A stretch of DNA of 64,000 bases from an uncultured Eggerthellaceae bacterium (GCA_947566075.1 CANOIM010000012.1:9614-73613), one strand, 5' to 3'. Positions 8,559-17,613 are shown, counted from the first letter of the stretch. A program made the numbers and translations. The notes: generated from the sequence alone by a model not told the origin.

Positions 8559-9515
8559 TTATGCATTCGCCTTCTCAAAAGCGCTCTCAATGAGCCGCTC
8601 GCAAAGCTCAGGGAAGCTGATCCCTGCCGCCTTCGCCGCATCGGGCAGAAGCGAGGTGGTGGTCATACCGGGAAGCGTGTTCGTCTCCAATACCCATGGC
8701 TCGTGATCTGGGCTGAGGATGAAATCCGTGCGTGATACTCCATGGCACGAGAGGGCATTATGGGCCTCCACGGCCAGCTGTTGGATCTTCTTCGTATCCT
8801 CTTCTGAAAGACGGGCTGGGCAGATGTGCTCAGAGCCGCCCGGCGCGTACTTGGAATCAAAGTCATAGGATTCCGCTTGGGGAATGATCTCAATGATGGG
8901 GAGGGCTTCGGCGGTGCTCCCTGCTCCCAACACCACAACGGTCAGCTCAGTGCCGGTGATGTACTGTTCGATGAGCGCCGCTGAATCTATAGCCAAGGCG
9001 TCATGGATGGCTTGGGTGAGCGCCGCTTCGCCTTCTACGATGTAGATGCCGAGAGATGACCCTTCTGTGGCCGCTTTGACCACGCACTTCTGCCCGAGTT
9101 CATTGATGATATCCGCTGCTGAGAAGGTATCTCCTCGGCGGATATACAGAGACTTTGGCGTGGGTACCTCCGCGTGATGATAGAGGATCTTCGCTTTCTG
9201 CTTATCAATGCTCACTGCGCTGCTGAAGACCCCTGACCCTGTATAAGGGAGGTTGATGGTCTCAAGGAAGCCTTGGATGGTGCCGTCTTCGCCCCCTTTA
9301 CCGTGGAGCGCTAAGAAGGCCACGTCGAAAGCGCCTGTGAGGAGGGTTTTGATATCCTCCTCTTTCGCAGGATCAAGCCATTCCACCTGATATCCCGCCT
9401 CTATGAGCGCCGCCAACGCACCCTCTTTGGAAGAGAGGGATATTTCCCGCTCACCACTGGTTCCGCCTGCTATCAGCGCTACCTTGCAGTCTTGAGGGGC
9501 AGGTATATGGAACAT
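8559..9515 (-). CDS. ddl: D-alanine--D-alanine ligase (canonical)
   Basis: 318 residues, ATP-grasp ligase making D-Ala-D-Ala for peptidoglycan in the cytoplasm. Seen: GGTSGEREISLSSKEGAL, HGKGGEDGTIQGFLE, and the metal/substrate motif VLETNTLPGMTTTSLLP with the normal ExN. The omega loop keeps a SKY tyrosine, as expected for D-Ala-D-Ala specificity. The start at 9515 (MFHIPAPQ) is chosen because the family's first beta strand follows at once; an upstream in-frame extension of 63 residues lacks homology. It is divergent from rlmN. In contrast with the ligase at 4662-5672 all key residues are standard, so this is probably the housekeeping enzyme. Confidence 0.93.
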   Translation of the reverse strand: MFHIPAPQDCKVALIAGGTSGEREISLSSKEGALAALIEAGYQVEWLDPAKEEDIKTLLTGAFDVAFLALHGKGGEDGTIQGFLETINLPYTGSGVFSSAVSIDKQKAKILYHHAEVPTPKSLYIRRGDTFSAADIINELGQKCVVKAATEGSSLGIYIVEGEAALTQAIHDALAIDSAALIEQYITGTELTVVVLGAGSTAEALPIIEIIPQAESYDFDSKYAPGGSEHICPARLSEEDTKKIQQLAVEAHNALSCHGVSRTDFILSPDHEPWVLETNTLPGMTTTSLLPDAAKAAGISFPELCERLIESAFEKANA

Positions 9516-9624
9516 ATGTTCTCTTTCTCTCTGGGAATCTATGAGAAGTATAATTGCGAACAGGCCTGTTGTCACTGTGAAGCCCGCAGGCTGATGCGCT
9601 CTTGACTGTGAAATAGGAGTTGAT

Positions 9625-10671
9625 ATGACTGATATTCGAGAGATGGATATCACTGAACTTGAATCTGTTGTAGCGGAATTAGGCGAACCGAAGTTCCGGG
9701 CCAAGCAGATCTTCGAATGGCTCCATAAGCATACTGTGTCTGACTATGACAAGATGACCAACCTCTCGAAAGCATTGCGTAGCAAGCTGGCTGAAGCCTA
9801 TCCTTTATCTGAAGCTGAGCAAGTGCTGGTTGAGAGCTCTGATGATGGCACGCGGAAATACGTGCTTGAGCTTGAGGATGGAGCAACAGTTGAGACGGTG
9901 GGCATGCCTGTGAGCTTTGACGAGAAGGGTAACCGGATCAAGCGCCTGACCGTATGCTTCTCCTCTCAAGCTGGATGCCCTATGGAATGCGCGTTCTGCG
10001 CCACAGGCCATGAAGGGTTCCTACGGAACCTCTCTTCGTCTGAGATAGTCGAACAGATAGTGGCGGTGCAAGAGGATTTCAACACCCCTGTGAGCAATGT
10101 GGTTGCCATGGGGCAGGGAGAGCCCTTCTTGAATTACGACAACCTGCTAGGAGCATTGAGGCGGATCAACACTGACCCGGGCTTGAGGGTAGGGGCTCGG
10201 AAGATAACCGTTTCCACCTGTGGGTTGATAGAAGGGATCCAGAGGTTTGGAAGGGAACCAGAACAGTTCCGTCTTGCCGTGTCTCTCCATTCAGCCCGGC
10301 AGCGCACACGGGATCAGCTCATGCCAAAGCTAGCGAATCAGCCCCTGGACCATCTTCAGCAGGCTTTGATCGAGTACAACCATGAAAGCGGCCGCAGAGT
10401 CACCCTGGAATATATGCTCATAGCGGGGATCAATGATTCTGATGCGGAGATGGATGCTTTAGCAGTGTTCTGCGAAGGGATCAACTGCCATGTGAATATC
10501 ATCCCCTTCAATCCGGTTGACGGGTTAAGGTTCAAAGCTTCCGGGAGGAGCATGATGCAACATTGGGTCAAGGGACTGTCTGGAGTGGGCATCCCTGTGA
10601 ATGTACGGAATTCCCGAGGTGGAGATATCCACGGAGCTTGCGGGCAATTAAAAGAAGTTGGCATGAGATAA
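9625..10671 (+). CDS. rlmN: Dual-specificity 23S rRNA/tRNA adenine-C2 methyltransferase RlmN
   Basis: 348 residues, radical SAM methylase that modifies A2503 of 23S rRNA and A37 of some tRNAs. Seen: the CxxxCxxC iron-sulfur motif in CPMECAFCATG, the GEPFLNYDN region, and the C-terminal RNSRGGDIHGACGQL, whose Cys is the mechanistic methyl-carrier/thiyl residue in the family. AGGAGTTGAT precedes the ATG. The length is typical. It ends at a strong hairpin terminator shared with parB, which is transcribed towards it. Confidence 0.95.
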   Translation: MTDIREMDITELESVVAELGEPKFRAKQIFEWLHKHTVSDYDKMTNLSKALRSKLAEAYPLSEAEQVLVESSDDGTRKYVLELEDGATVETVGMPVSFDEKGNRIKRLTVCFSSQAGCPMECAFCATGHEGFLRNLSSSEIVEQIVAVQEDFNTPVSNVVAMGQGEPFLNYDNLLGALRRINTDPGLRVGARKITVSTCGLIEGIQRFGREPEQFRLAVSLHSARQRTRDQLMPKLANQPLDHLQQALIEYNHESGRRVTLEYMLIAGINDSDAEMDALAVFCEGINCHVNIIPFNPVDGLRFKASGRSMMQHWVKGLSGVGIPVNVRNSRGGDIHGACGQLKEVGMR

Positions 10672-10701
10672 AGAAAGGCCCGCGAAAGCGGGCCTTTCTT
10701 T
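10670..10701. terminator. Bidirectional terminator between rlmN and parB
   Basis: AAAGAAAGGCCCGC and its exact reverse complement form a 14-bp stem with a GAAA loop. The A/T ends give U-tracts in both directions, and the arms overlap both stop codons. It serves two convergent genes. Confidence 0.92.
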
Positions 10702-11866
10702 ATGATTCGAATCCGGCTGTCATCTCTCTAAAGAGTCTCTCTAATTCCCTATCGTCTTTGAATTCGATCTCTATCTTGTTCTTACCTTTAGAAGACTTGA
10801 TCTTCACATTGGTCTCGAAGAGATCTTTGAGAGTCTTTGCTACAGATTTGTATTTCTCAGGAAGCGGTTCTCTCTTAGATGTGTTCTTATCTCCCTTATT
10901 CGAGAGCAACCGTGCAATGGATTCTGTTTCACGAACACTGAGCTTATTCTCGATGATCTTGTTCGTAAGGGACTCACGGCCTTCTTTAGTGGGAACAGAG
11001 AGGATTGCGCGGGCATGACCAGCGGTGATCTTATCTTCAAAGAGCAACTGTTGAGCCTCTTCGGGAAGATCGAGTAAACGAAGGGCATTCGCGATGGTCG
11101 AACGGCCTTTTGAAACAGCTTGGGCGATATCGGCCTGGGTCATCTTACGCCGTTCCATCAAGCGCCTGTATCCGTAAGCCTCTTCGATGGGATTTAAGTC
11201 AGAGCGTTGGATATTCTCAATAAGAGCAAGCTCCAGGGCTTTATCATCATCAACGTTCTTGACTTGGATGGGTACTTTCTTTATCCCAGCTAGTTTAGAT
11301 GCTTGCCAACGACGCTCACCAGCGATGATTTGGTATTTCCCATCATTAGTTTCACGAACAAGGATTGGTTGAATCAATCCTTCTTTCTTTATTGAGCTTG
11401 AGAGTTCCTCAAGTTCATCTTTCTTGAAGTTCGTGCGTGGCTGGTCTGGATTTGGAACGATGGATTCTATATCAACCTCAGCGATACCTTCTTCTTGAGG
11501 TTCTTCTTTGGATTGAGACGGTTCGGGTTCCTTAGGTGTTTCACGTGAAACATTCTTCTCGACCGATTTAGGTGCCTGATTGATAGATGCGTTTATTAGG
11601 TTAGAGTTCTGAGAAGGAGAGGGTTCTTCTTTCACTGAAACAGCTTGATACTCAGAGACAGTCTTTGTAGGGACCGTCTTCTCAACAGCAACTCTCTCAA
11701 AACCACCCGTCTTACCGCTGAGCTTAGCATCTTGATCTGAATAATCTATCTCTTCATTCTCGTTATAAACGATACGTTCCCGCTCTGTCGTACGAGGCGT
11801 AGAAGTAGATCCATTGATCAAGGAATTCAACCCTCTACCAAGACCACCACGATTATTCTTAGCCAC
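10700..11866 (-). CDS. parB: Chromosome-partitioning protein ParB
   Basis: 388 residues, GTG start overlapping the parA stop. Seen: N-terminal ParA-interacting GGLGRGLNSLI, then an acidic, Ser/Glu-rich linker (about 25-125), the ParB N-domain with the CTPase/arginine motif IIAGERRWQASKLAG, NIQRSDLNPIEEAYGYRRLM, and a helix-turn-helix (TQADIAQAVSKGRSTIANAL) that reads parS. The C-terminal dimerisation region follows. It loads as a CTP-dependent clamp at parS and works with ParA to segregate the origin. The linker is longer than in many homologues, and one parS site lies inside it. Confidence 0.96.
   Translation of the reverse strand: MAKNNRGGLGRGLNSLINGSTSTPRTTERERIVYNENEEIDYSDQDAKLSGKTGGFERVAVEKTVPTKTVSEYQAVSVKEEPSPSQNSNLINASINQAPKSVEKNVSRETPKEPEPSQSKEEPQEEGIAEVDIESIVPNPDQPRTNFKKDELEELSSSIKKEGLIQPILVRETNDGKYQIIAGERRWQASKLAGIKKVPIQVKNVDDDKALELALIENIQRSDLNPIEEAYGYRRLMERRKMTQADIAQAVSKGRSTIANALRLLDLPEEAQQLLFEDKITAGHARAILSVPTKEGRESLTNKIIENKLSVRETESIARLLSNKGDKNTSKREPLPEKYKSVAKTLKDLFETNVKIKSSKGKNKIEIEFKDDRELERLFREMTAGFES
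11537..11552. promoter_or_regulatory. parS site inside parB
   Basis: A perfect TGTTTCACGTGAAACA palindrome, encoding NVSRET within the ParB linker region. Confidence 0.95.
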
Positions 11867-12794
11867 GCTCGATCACTTCCTTTGCGAGTTCTTGATAACA
11901 GATAGCTCCTTTTCCATGGGGATCGTATTCGGTAATAGGCATACCGAAGCTAGGAGCCTCTGATAATTTCACTGTACGAGGGATCAGTGTATTGAAAACG
12001 AGTTTTCCGAAGTACCCTTGAACCTCTTCTACTACCTGCCTTGAGAGCGTTGTGCGATTATCGTACATAGTCAACAGCACACCAAAGATATCAAGAGTAG
12101 GATTCAGGCGAGTTTTGACACGTTTCATTGATTCAAGAAGTTTTGTCACACCTTCCAATGCATAGAACTCACATTGAATAGGAATAAGGAGTTTGTCAGC
12201 CGCAACAAGAGCGTTGATCGTAAGAAGTCCTAAGGAAGGGGGACAGTCGATGAGGATGTAATCATACTTTCCCCTTACTGCACCCACAGCTTCTTTAAGA
12301 CGATTTTCCCGAGCCATTTCTGATACCAGCTCGACCTCAGCTCCTGCAAGGTTGATGGTGGCAGGAACGATATCAAGGTCAGGGTAGATATCAGGGATGA
12401 TGGCATCTTCAATAGAAACGTCATTGAGAAGCACATCATAAATACAGTTCTTCACGAGCGTCTTCTCTATTCCAAGCCCGCTTGAAGAGTTCCCTTGAGG
12501 GTCGAGATCAACCAAGAGGACTTGCTTACCGTTCTCTCCGAGAGCAGCTGCTAGGTTGATGGCTGTTGTAGATTTCCCCACACCGCCTTTTTGATTGATC
12601 ACTGCAATAATGCGTGTTTGACCTATGACATGATCAACCGGTTTCTTATCACGGTAAGTCTTAAGAGTCTTCACATCCATCTGGTCTTCAATGGGAGGAA
12701 CGACATCTCGGATGACGACTTCGGCATTTTCGATATCGAATTCATCGATGGGGGACGTTTGATGCTGAGTTTGATTATCATTGTATTGGTTCAC
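11859..12794 (-). CDS. parA: Chromosome-partitioning ATPase ParA (Soj)
   Basis: 311 residues from a GTG at 12794 preceded by GAAAGGAG; the frame is open further upstream but that part is not ParA-like and spans a parS site. Seen: the deviant Walker A motif INQKGGVGKSTTAINLA, LVDLDPQGNSSSGLG, Walker B YDYILIDCPPSLGLLT and the C-terminal RTVKLSEAPSFGMPI. A roughly 70-residue acidic N-terminal extension precedes the ATPase domain. It binds DNA non-specifically as an ATP dimer and moves ParB-parS complexes apart. It overlaps parB by 8 bp, so the two form one operon. Confidence 0.95.
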   Translation of the reverse strand: MNQYNDNQTQHQTSPIDEFDIENAEVVIRDVVPPIEDQMDVKTLKTYRDKKPVDHVIGQTRIIAVINQKGGVGKSTTAINLAAALGENGKQVLLVDLDPQGNSSSGLGIEKTLVKNCIYDVLLNDVSIEDAIIPDIYPDLDIVPATINLAGAEVELVSEMARENRLKEAVGAVRGKYDYILIDCPPSLGLLTINALVAADKLLIPIQCEFYALEGVTKLLESMKRVKTRLNPTLDIFGVLLTMYDNRTTLSRQVVEEVQGYFGKLVFNTLIPRTVKLSEAPSFGMPITEYDPHGKGAICYQELAKEVIERG

Positions 12795-12848
12795 CGATCG
12801 CTCTCCTTTCAGTTGGCGGTGAGTATAGCAAATATGAACCAGGGTGAG

Positions 12849-12864
12849 TGTTTCACGTGAAACA
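12849..12864. promoter_or_regulatory. parS site between parA and rsmG
   Basis: A perfect TGTTTCACGTGAAACA in the divergent intergenic region, 20 bp before the rsmG start and upstream of parA. Confidence 0.95.
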
Positions 12865-12884
12865 CTCATGGTAAGAGGAGCACT

Positions 12885-13547
12885 ATGATGAACAATACAG
12901 ATGAATTGCTTGAGAAGTATCTCGATGAGATCATTGAAACCAATGAACGAATCAACCTGACTAGGATAACAGATAAGCAAGAAGGAAAGCTTCTTCATTT
13001 AGAGGATTCCCTTGCTGTGATCGAGGAAATGAATGAAGCTCCTGAAGGCTTTTATGGAGATATGGGTTCTGGAGGAGGATTTCCAGGTGTTCCTTTAGGA
13101 GTGATAACTCAAAGAGAAACCCTTTTGATCGATTCAGTTAAGAAGAAGATGACAGCCATAGAGGCGATCCTCACCAAACTCAACTTAGATGGGAATATCT
13201 CTACCTATAGTGGGCGAATAGAGGAGCTTTCCCAGGAACGAAGAGGGGAATTCTCAGTTCTTACTGCGCGAGCATTAAGCTCTCTTCCATCATTGATCGA
13301 ATTGGCTTCACCTTTGCTCTGTGATCAGGGACATTTGATCTGTTTGAAAGCGAACGTAGACCCTTCTGAGTTAGAAGCAGCTCAATCTATACGGGATAAG
13401 ACGGGTATGCGCTTGATCAAAGATAGAGAATACGATCTGAGTGATGGCAAAACCCACCGCAGGGTTCTTGTCTTCGAAAAGTACCAGGAACCGACCCTTT
13501 CCCTACCGCGTCGAACTGGTATGGCCCAAAAGCGGCCCCTTCATTAA
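12885..13547 (+). CDS. rsmG: 16S rRNA (guanine-N7)-methyltransferase RsmG (GidB)
   Basis: 220 residues, SAM-dependent Rossmann methylase modifying G527 of 16S rRNA. Seen: the SAM motif DMGSGGGFPGVPLG, LLIDSVKKKMTAIEAI and the RALSSLPSLIELASPLL region. GTAAGAGGAG precedes the ATG. The C-terminal tail after LVFEKY (about 25 residues) is unlike the family and runs up to repeat P2. The gene is on the plus strand, opposite to jag, yidC and parAB, whereas in the common bacterial arrangement rsmG points the same way as those genes. A local inversion is therefore likely. Confidence 0.93.
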   Translation: MMNNTDELLEKYLDEIIETNERINLTRITDKQEGKLLHLEDSLAVIEEMNEAPEGFYGDMGSGGGFPGVPLGVITQRETLLIDSVKKKMTAIEAILTKLNLDGNISTYSGRIEELSQERRGEFSVLTARALSSLPSLIELASPLLCDQGHLICLKANVDPSELEAAQSIRDKTGMRLIKDREYDLSDGKTHRRVLVFEKYQEPTLSLPRRTGMAQKRPLH

Positions 13548-13548
13548 C

Positions 13549-13652
13549 GGGACAACGGGGACGTAGGCTATTGTCCTGTTTTCTGATTGTAATAACTGAG
13601 CAACAAGCCTCTTTAGGAAAAACAGGACAATAGCCTACGTCCCCGTTGTCCC
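13549..13652. repeat. Family P palindromic repeat, copy P2
   Basis: Long arms beginning GGGACAACGGGGACGTAGG flank a centre similar to that of P1 (AAGCCTCTTTAGG). It lies between convergent rsmG and jag, just beyond both stops. Confidence 0.9.
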
Positions 13653-13682
13653 TAGAGGTGAAATACACCCTAATGAATCAAT

Positions 13683-14186
13683 CTAAAGAGGAATAACCAC
13701 TACGTGTCGTTCTGAACCTTCACCTTCTGATTCAGTCTCTACCTTCGGATCATCTTTAAGAGCAATATGCACAAGGCGACGCTCATAGGGTGTCATCGGG
13801 CGCATAGGAATGCTCCGGCCTTGAGATACAGCACGACGGGCTGTGGAATGAGCGATGCTCTCGATCTTCTCCCGCTGACGGCTCTTATAGCCTTCAACAT
13901 CCACGACCACTGGGTAGCGGAACCCGAGTTTACGGTAATCAATAGCAGATACGATGAATTGAAGAGCATCAAGGGTTCTACCATACCGGCCGATGAGCAC
14001 AGCAAGATCATCACCGGTGATATCGAGGATCAACTCCCCTTCGTCACCCTCATATTCATCAATGGTGACTTCTCCAACATTGAAGTGCTCAAGGATCCCT
14101 TGAAGGGTTTCAATAGCTACATCAGCTATCTGATCAAGATCTACTTCTTCACTCTCTTGCTCAGTCTCAATGATTTCTTCACTCAT
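13683..14186 (-). CDS. jag: RNA-binding protein Jag/KhpB (KH and R3H domains)
   Basis: 167 residues. The start at 14186 is chosen because GGAGG sits 5 nt upstream; an in-frame ATG at 14198 lies before that site. Seen: an acidic N-terminus, a KH domain with GRYGRTLDALQ (GxxG type) and a C-terminal R3H domain (RPMTPYERRLVHIAL). The separate Jag_N domain of some firmicutes is absent. The protein binds RNA and is linked to cell elongation and division in other bacteria. It is 29 bp downstream of yidC in the rpmH-rnpA-yidD-yidC-jag cluster. Confidence 0.92.
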   Translation of the reverse strand: MSEEIIETEQESEEVDLDQIADVAIETLQGILEHFNVGEVTIDEYEGDEGELILDITGDDLAVLIGRYGRTLDALQFIVSAIDYRKLGFRYPVVVDVEGYKSRQREKIESIAHSTARRAVSQGRSIPMRPMTPYERRLVHIALKDDPKVETESEGEGSERHVVVIPL

Positions 14187-14197
14187 GATAGCCTCCA

Positions 14198-14213
14198 TGT
14201 TTCACGTGAAACA
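14198..14213. promoter_or_regulatory. parS site between yidC and jag
   Basis: A perfect TGTTTCACGTGAAACA filling almost the whole yidC-jag gap. Confidence 0.95.
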
Positions 14214-14214
14214 A

Positions 14215-14991
14215 TCAACGCTTCTTTGTCGGACGCTTCTTCTTTTCTTTACGAACGACATCAACCTCAACAGGCTTAGCGACCAAAGCCTTCTCAGCTT
14301 CTTCTTCCTCTTCTTGTTTCCGGCAACGGCGGAGGGTGAATTGATTCTGGCCGATACCGATCAAAGAGGAAACACCCCAGAAGAGGAGAACACCAGCTGG
14401 TGAACTCCAAGAGATCCAAAGCATGAATAAGCTCATGACCACTGCCATGATCAAAGTCTGATTACGCTGTTTACTGTCTTTGCTCTTGAGCTGCTGCTGG
14501 ATCATAGGGAAGAAAGTAGCTCCTGCAAAGATGAGCATAAGGATCAAATAGGGAACAAATGTTCCTATACCCTGGCCCAAGGCCCCCGAGGGAGTTTCAG
14601 TGAGATTAGGGACAAGATGATAGAAAGAGAAATTCTGAACCTCAGCCCTATCTCCCATCTCCCGTAGTACCTGGAAGAGGGCAATGAAGATAGGCATCTG
14701 CAGCAACATAGGAAGACAACCAGCAAGAGGGTTGAATTTTGCTTCGGCATAGAGCTTCTGAGTCTCTTGTCCGAGCCTTACCTGATCCCCCGCATATTTC
14801 TCCTGCAGCTTGGCGATCTGCGGTTGGATCTTCTGCATCTTATAGTTCGACTTCGCCTGCTTATGCATCAAAGGCGCGACGATGATACGGAAGATGACCG
14901 TGATGATGATGATAGCGAGACCCCAGTCACCAACTAACCCATGGAAGAAGTTGATGATCTGGAAGATCCAATCCTTGAATACATCCCACAT
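14215..14991 (-). CDS. yidC: Membrane protein insertase YidC (Oxa1 family)
   Basis: 258 residues, short Gram-positive-type YidC without the large periplasmic domain. Seen: several hydrophobic helices (GLAIIIITVIFRIIVAPL, CLPMLLQMPIFIALFQVL, FVPYLILMLIFAGATFF, LIMAVVMSLFMLWIS) and a cytoplasmic hairpin with charged heptads (KMQKIQPQIAKLQEKY). The tail is strongly basic (KKKRPTKKR), as in family members that bind ribosomes. It inserts and folds inner-membrane proteins. It lies 4 bp after yidD and its stop abuts a parS site. Confidence 0.95.
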   Translation of the reverse strand: MWDVFKDWIFQIINFFHGLVGDWGLAIIIITVIFRIIVAPLMHKQAKSNYKMQKIQPQIAKLQEKYAGDQVRLGQETQKLYAEAKFNPLAGCLPMLLQMPIFIALFQVLREMGDRAEVQNFSFYHLVPNLTETPSGALGQGIGTFVPYLILMLIFAGATFFPMIQQQLKSKDSKQRNQTLIMAVVMSLFMLWISWSSPAGVLLFWGVSSLIGIGQNQFTLRRCRKQEEEEEAEKALVAKPVEVDVVRKEKKKRPTKKR

Positions 14992-14995
14992 ATAG

Positions 14996-15304
14996 CTAGT
15001 CCACCTCTTTAGTCCTATGGCTCATAGGATAGACCTCCGGAACTGGATCATACCCATAAGGCCCTCCTGGTCGGCACCGAAGGATGCGCTTGATCGTAAG
15101 AACGAACCCCCTTCGGAAGCCAAAGCGCTTGAAAGCATTGAGACCATATTCCGAACAGCTTGGAATGAATCTACAGCTTGAAGGAAGCAAAGGGGATATG
15201 AGTGCTCTATAAAGAGCGATCAAACCGATGGCGATATACGTTGGTATACGTTTGAGATATACCGTGATCTGCTTGATCGTACCTTTATGATTTCCCATTG
15301 ACAT
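14996..15304 (-). CDS. yidD: Membrane protein insertion efficiency factor YidD
   Basis: 102 residues. Seen: the family core [20 protein letters not shown] and [13 protein letters not shown] with conserved cysteines, and [14 protein letters not shown]. It is a small membrane-associated protein helping YidC/Sec insertion. It overlaps the end of rnpA by 20 bp, and a second ATG at 15298 is an equally possible start. Confidence 0.92.
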   Translation of the reverse strand: MSMGNHKGTIKQITVYLKRIPTYIAIGLIALYRALISPLLPSSCRFIPSCSEYGLNAFKRFGFRRGFVLTIKRILRCRPGGPYGYDPVPEVYPMSHRTKEVD

Positions 15305-15620
15305 TCTTCAAGGTCTTATCGCACGCTGAGAGCACTTTACTATAAGAATCATTCAGGATTCCCGACTTAGCGATAAATAAGACGTCGTAGTTCTTCCAAT
15401 CCCCTTCTAAATGCCGATACAGTTCCCTTAATCTTCTCTTTGCAGCATTCCTCCACACTGCGTTACCGTGCTTCTTTCCTGCAATAAAAGCAACACGACC
15501 TTCACGGTCGTGTTCAACGATGGGTTCATCATTGATCATCACCGTGATGAACCTATTTGAAAGACGCTTACCCTGAGAGAAGATGATTGATATCTCCTCA
15601 TTGGATTTGATCGTCTTCAA
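15285..15620 (-). CDS. rnpA: Ribonuclease P protein component
   Basis: 111 residues. Seen: the RNR motif in [19 protein letters not shown] and a basic N-terminal helix region ([11 protein letters not shown]). It binds the catalytic RNA of RNase P and helps process the 5' end of pre-tRNA. It lies 9 bp after rpmH in the usual rpmH-rnpA order and overlaps yidD. Confidence 0.93.
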   Translation of the reverse strand: MKTIKSNEEISIIFSQGKRLSNRFITVMINDEPIVEHDREGRVAFIAGKKHGNAVWRNAAKRRLRELYRHLEGDWKNYDVLFIAKSGILNDSYSKVLSACDKTLKNVNGKS

Positions 15621-15629
15621 AGGTTGGGT

Positions 15630-15764
15630 CTAGACGCAGAGACGCTTGCGTCCTTTAGCACGTCTCCGAGCCAGAACGGCACGCCCACCCTTAGTGGACA
15701 TACGAGCACGAAAACCATGGGTCTTAGCACGCTTGCGCTTATTAGGTTGATAGGTACGCTTCAT
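15630..15764 (-). CDS. rpmH: 50S ribosomal protein L34
   Basis: 44 residues, beginning [19 protein letters not shown] and ending GRKRLCV, a near-perfect match to bacterial L34. AAGGA lies 8 nt before the ATG. It is the first gene of the rpmH-rnpA-yidD-yidC-jag cluster. Confidence 0.97.
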   Translation of the reverse strand: MKRTYQPNKRKRAKTHGFRARMSTKGGRAVLARRRAKGRKRLCV

Positions 15765-15805
15765 CAGTAAATCCTTCTTCTAGAAATAGAGGCAAGTGAC
15801 TGAGA

Positions 15806-15833
15806 AGTATACCGCGGAGTTCGGGCATGTCAA
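15806..15833 (-). promoter_or_regulatory. rpmH operon promoter
   Basis: On the minus strand TTGACA (15833-15828) and TATACT (15811-15806) are separated by 16 nt and lie about 45 nt upstream of the rpmH start. This is a near-consensus housekeeping promoter. Confidence 0.75.
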
Positions 15834-16086
15834 TCATCAATTCGTTGTTTTGCATTTCTAGGGTGGCGAAGAAGATATCCCCTTGAATGCGCCTGGCTAG
15901 ATGTTTTGAAAATCATCATAGTAATAAGGACGGTTGAAATGAGGAAATCTTCAAAATCCACAGGTCAACGCGGAAAAAGAACTCCATATTCAACGTGAAT
16001 AACTTGTCTTGAGATTCAACACCGTAAAGAACCTGCAGATACAGAATGAACAGATGATCAATAGGTTAAGAACCGTGAATACGGAG
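15834..16086. other. AT-rich gap between rpmH promoter and dnaA 3' end
   Basis: No gene is visible. A DnaA-box-like AAATCCACA (two mismatches) lies at 15954-15962, and another weak match (CGTGAATAA) follows at about 16000. It may be a minor origin element. Confidence 0.3.
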
Positions 16087-17613
16087 TTATAAGTCTTTTA
16101 TCAACTTCTTGAGGACTTCCACTTCTTCCTGAACATTCCTATTCTGGAGCAACATGCTCTCAACTTTTCCCACTGAGTGCATGACTGTTGAATGGTCTTT
16201 CCCGAACTTCGTTCCGATATTCGCGTAGGGAACATCCAATAATTGACGGCAGAGATACATAGCCATCTGACGAGGGAAGAGGACTTCTCGCGAACGCGAA
16301 GATCCGATGAGGTCGCTATGCTTGACCTTATAGTAGTTCTCTACCTGTTTTTGGATATCCTCTATCGTAAGGTTCTTCGACATCATCCCCATGAAATGGT
16401 CTTCAAGGAGAGTACGGACCTCATTGATGGAGATCGTGTCATTTCCTGAGAGGTTCAAATGATAGATGACGATGGTCACTGCACCCTTGAGCTCCCGGAT
16501 GTTCGAACCAGAGTTCTCTGCGATATACGCCTGGATGTCTTCAGGGATGAAGAGAGATTCATTCCCATTCATCCGCTTGTATTCATTGATGTAGCTCTTG
16601 ACGATGGCTATCTTCGTCTCAACCTCAGGAGGTTGGATATCCACCGTTCCACCCTGCATGAATCGTGACCGATACCGCTCTTCGATATCGATATTCTTCG
16701 GTGCCCTATCAGCTGAGAGGATGATCTGTTTATCTTGGTTGATGAGGTTATTGAAGATCTGGAAGACGATGTTCAATGTTTGGGTCTTGCCTTGGAAGTA
16801 CTGGATATCATCCACAAGGAGCACATCAGCCATCTCATAATGGGTCTTGAAGTTCTTATAACTTGATTTCTCCTTATCATGCTGAGCCACTGCATCCGTA
16901 TATTCACTGATGAGCTCTTCAGCATCCACGTAGATAGTGGTGATGTCTGGCCGCGTTCTGTTGATGTAGTTCTGGATAGCTCTCAAGAGATGGGTTTTAC
17001 CCAGGCCGCTTCGGCCGTAGATGAAGAGCGGGTTCAAAGGGGTGTTCCCAGGGAATTCAGCTACCTGGACAGCCATGGAATAAGCCATCCTATTCGATTC
17101 GCCGATGACGAAGTTCTCGAAGGTGAAGCTGGAAAGCGAAGCATCCGGGCTGATGAAAGCGCCGCTCTGAGGTTGTTGGTCCTTATGGGCACCTACCGTT
17201 TCCACCTCAGTTTTCTGGATGAAATCAGGGATCTTGAACTGGTCTTCCCTTTCCTCCCTTAGATCTTCACTAGCAAGCCTGCTTCCGGCCTCTTCTGGAA
17301 GCGGTGAAGGAGTTTGACGAAGGGGAGTCTGGGTGATGGGCGATTGATCACCGCTTTCATCCACTTCGATGACCACATCGAACGTGATCTGATAGAGGTC
17401 CTCTAACGCTCGAAGGATGATCCCTGAGAAGTTCTTCTCAGCCCAAGTCTTCATGAAGCTGGACTCTGTGGTCAAAAGTAGAAATCCATCACTGATGGCT
17501 TGAGGTTGTATCCGCGTTAAAAGGGCATTGAACTGGGATGTGTTGACATCAGGATAAGAGGAGACCTTCTCGCATATCTCTTCCCATCGCTTGGTCAATT
17601 CAGTCGGTTGCAT
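16087..17613 (-). CDS. dnaA: Chromosomal replication initiator DnaA
   Basis: 508 residues from an ATG at 17613 preceded by GGAAGG; an in-frame ATG at 17628 lacks a ribosome site. Seen: domain I (LTKRWEEICEKVSSYPDVN), a variable acidic domain II, the AAA+ domain with Walker A YGRSGLGKTHLLRAI and Walker B DVLLVDDIQYFQGK, and domain IV with the DNA-binding signature FGKDHSTVMHSVGKVE. It binds DnaA boxes and opens oriC. It is on the minus strand, in the same direction as rpmH and opposite to dnaN, instead of the common dnaA-dnaN order. DnaA boxes just upstream suggest autoregulation. Confidence 0.97.
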   Translation of the reverse strand: MQPTELTKRWEEICEKVSSYPDVNTSQFNALLTRIQPQAISDGFLLLTTESSFMKTWAEKNFSGIILRALEDLYQITFDVVIEVDESGDQSPITQTPLRQTPSPLPEEAGSRLASEDLREEREDQFKIPDFIQKTEVETVGAHKDQQPQSGAFISPDASLSSFTFENFVIGESNRMAYSMAVQVAEFPGNTPLNPLFIYGRSGLGKTHLLRAIQNYINRTRPDITTIYVDAEELISEYTDAVAQHDKEKSSYKNFKTHYEMADVLLVDDIQYFQGKTQTLNIVFQIFNNLINQDKQIILSADRAPKNIDIEERYRSRFMQGGTVDIQPPEVETKIAIVKSYINEYKRMNGNESLFIPEDIQAYIAENSGSNIRELKGAVTIVIYHLNLSGNDTISINEVRTLLEDHFMGMMSKNLTIEDIQKQVENYYKVKHSDLIGSSRSREVLFPRQMAMYLCRQLLDVPYANIGTKFGKDHSTVMHSVGKVESMLLQNRNVQEEVEVLKKLIKDL

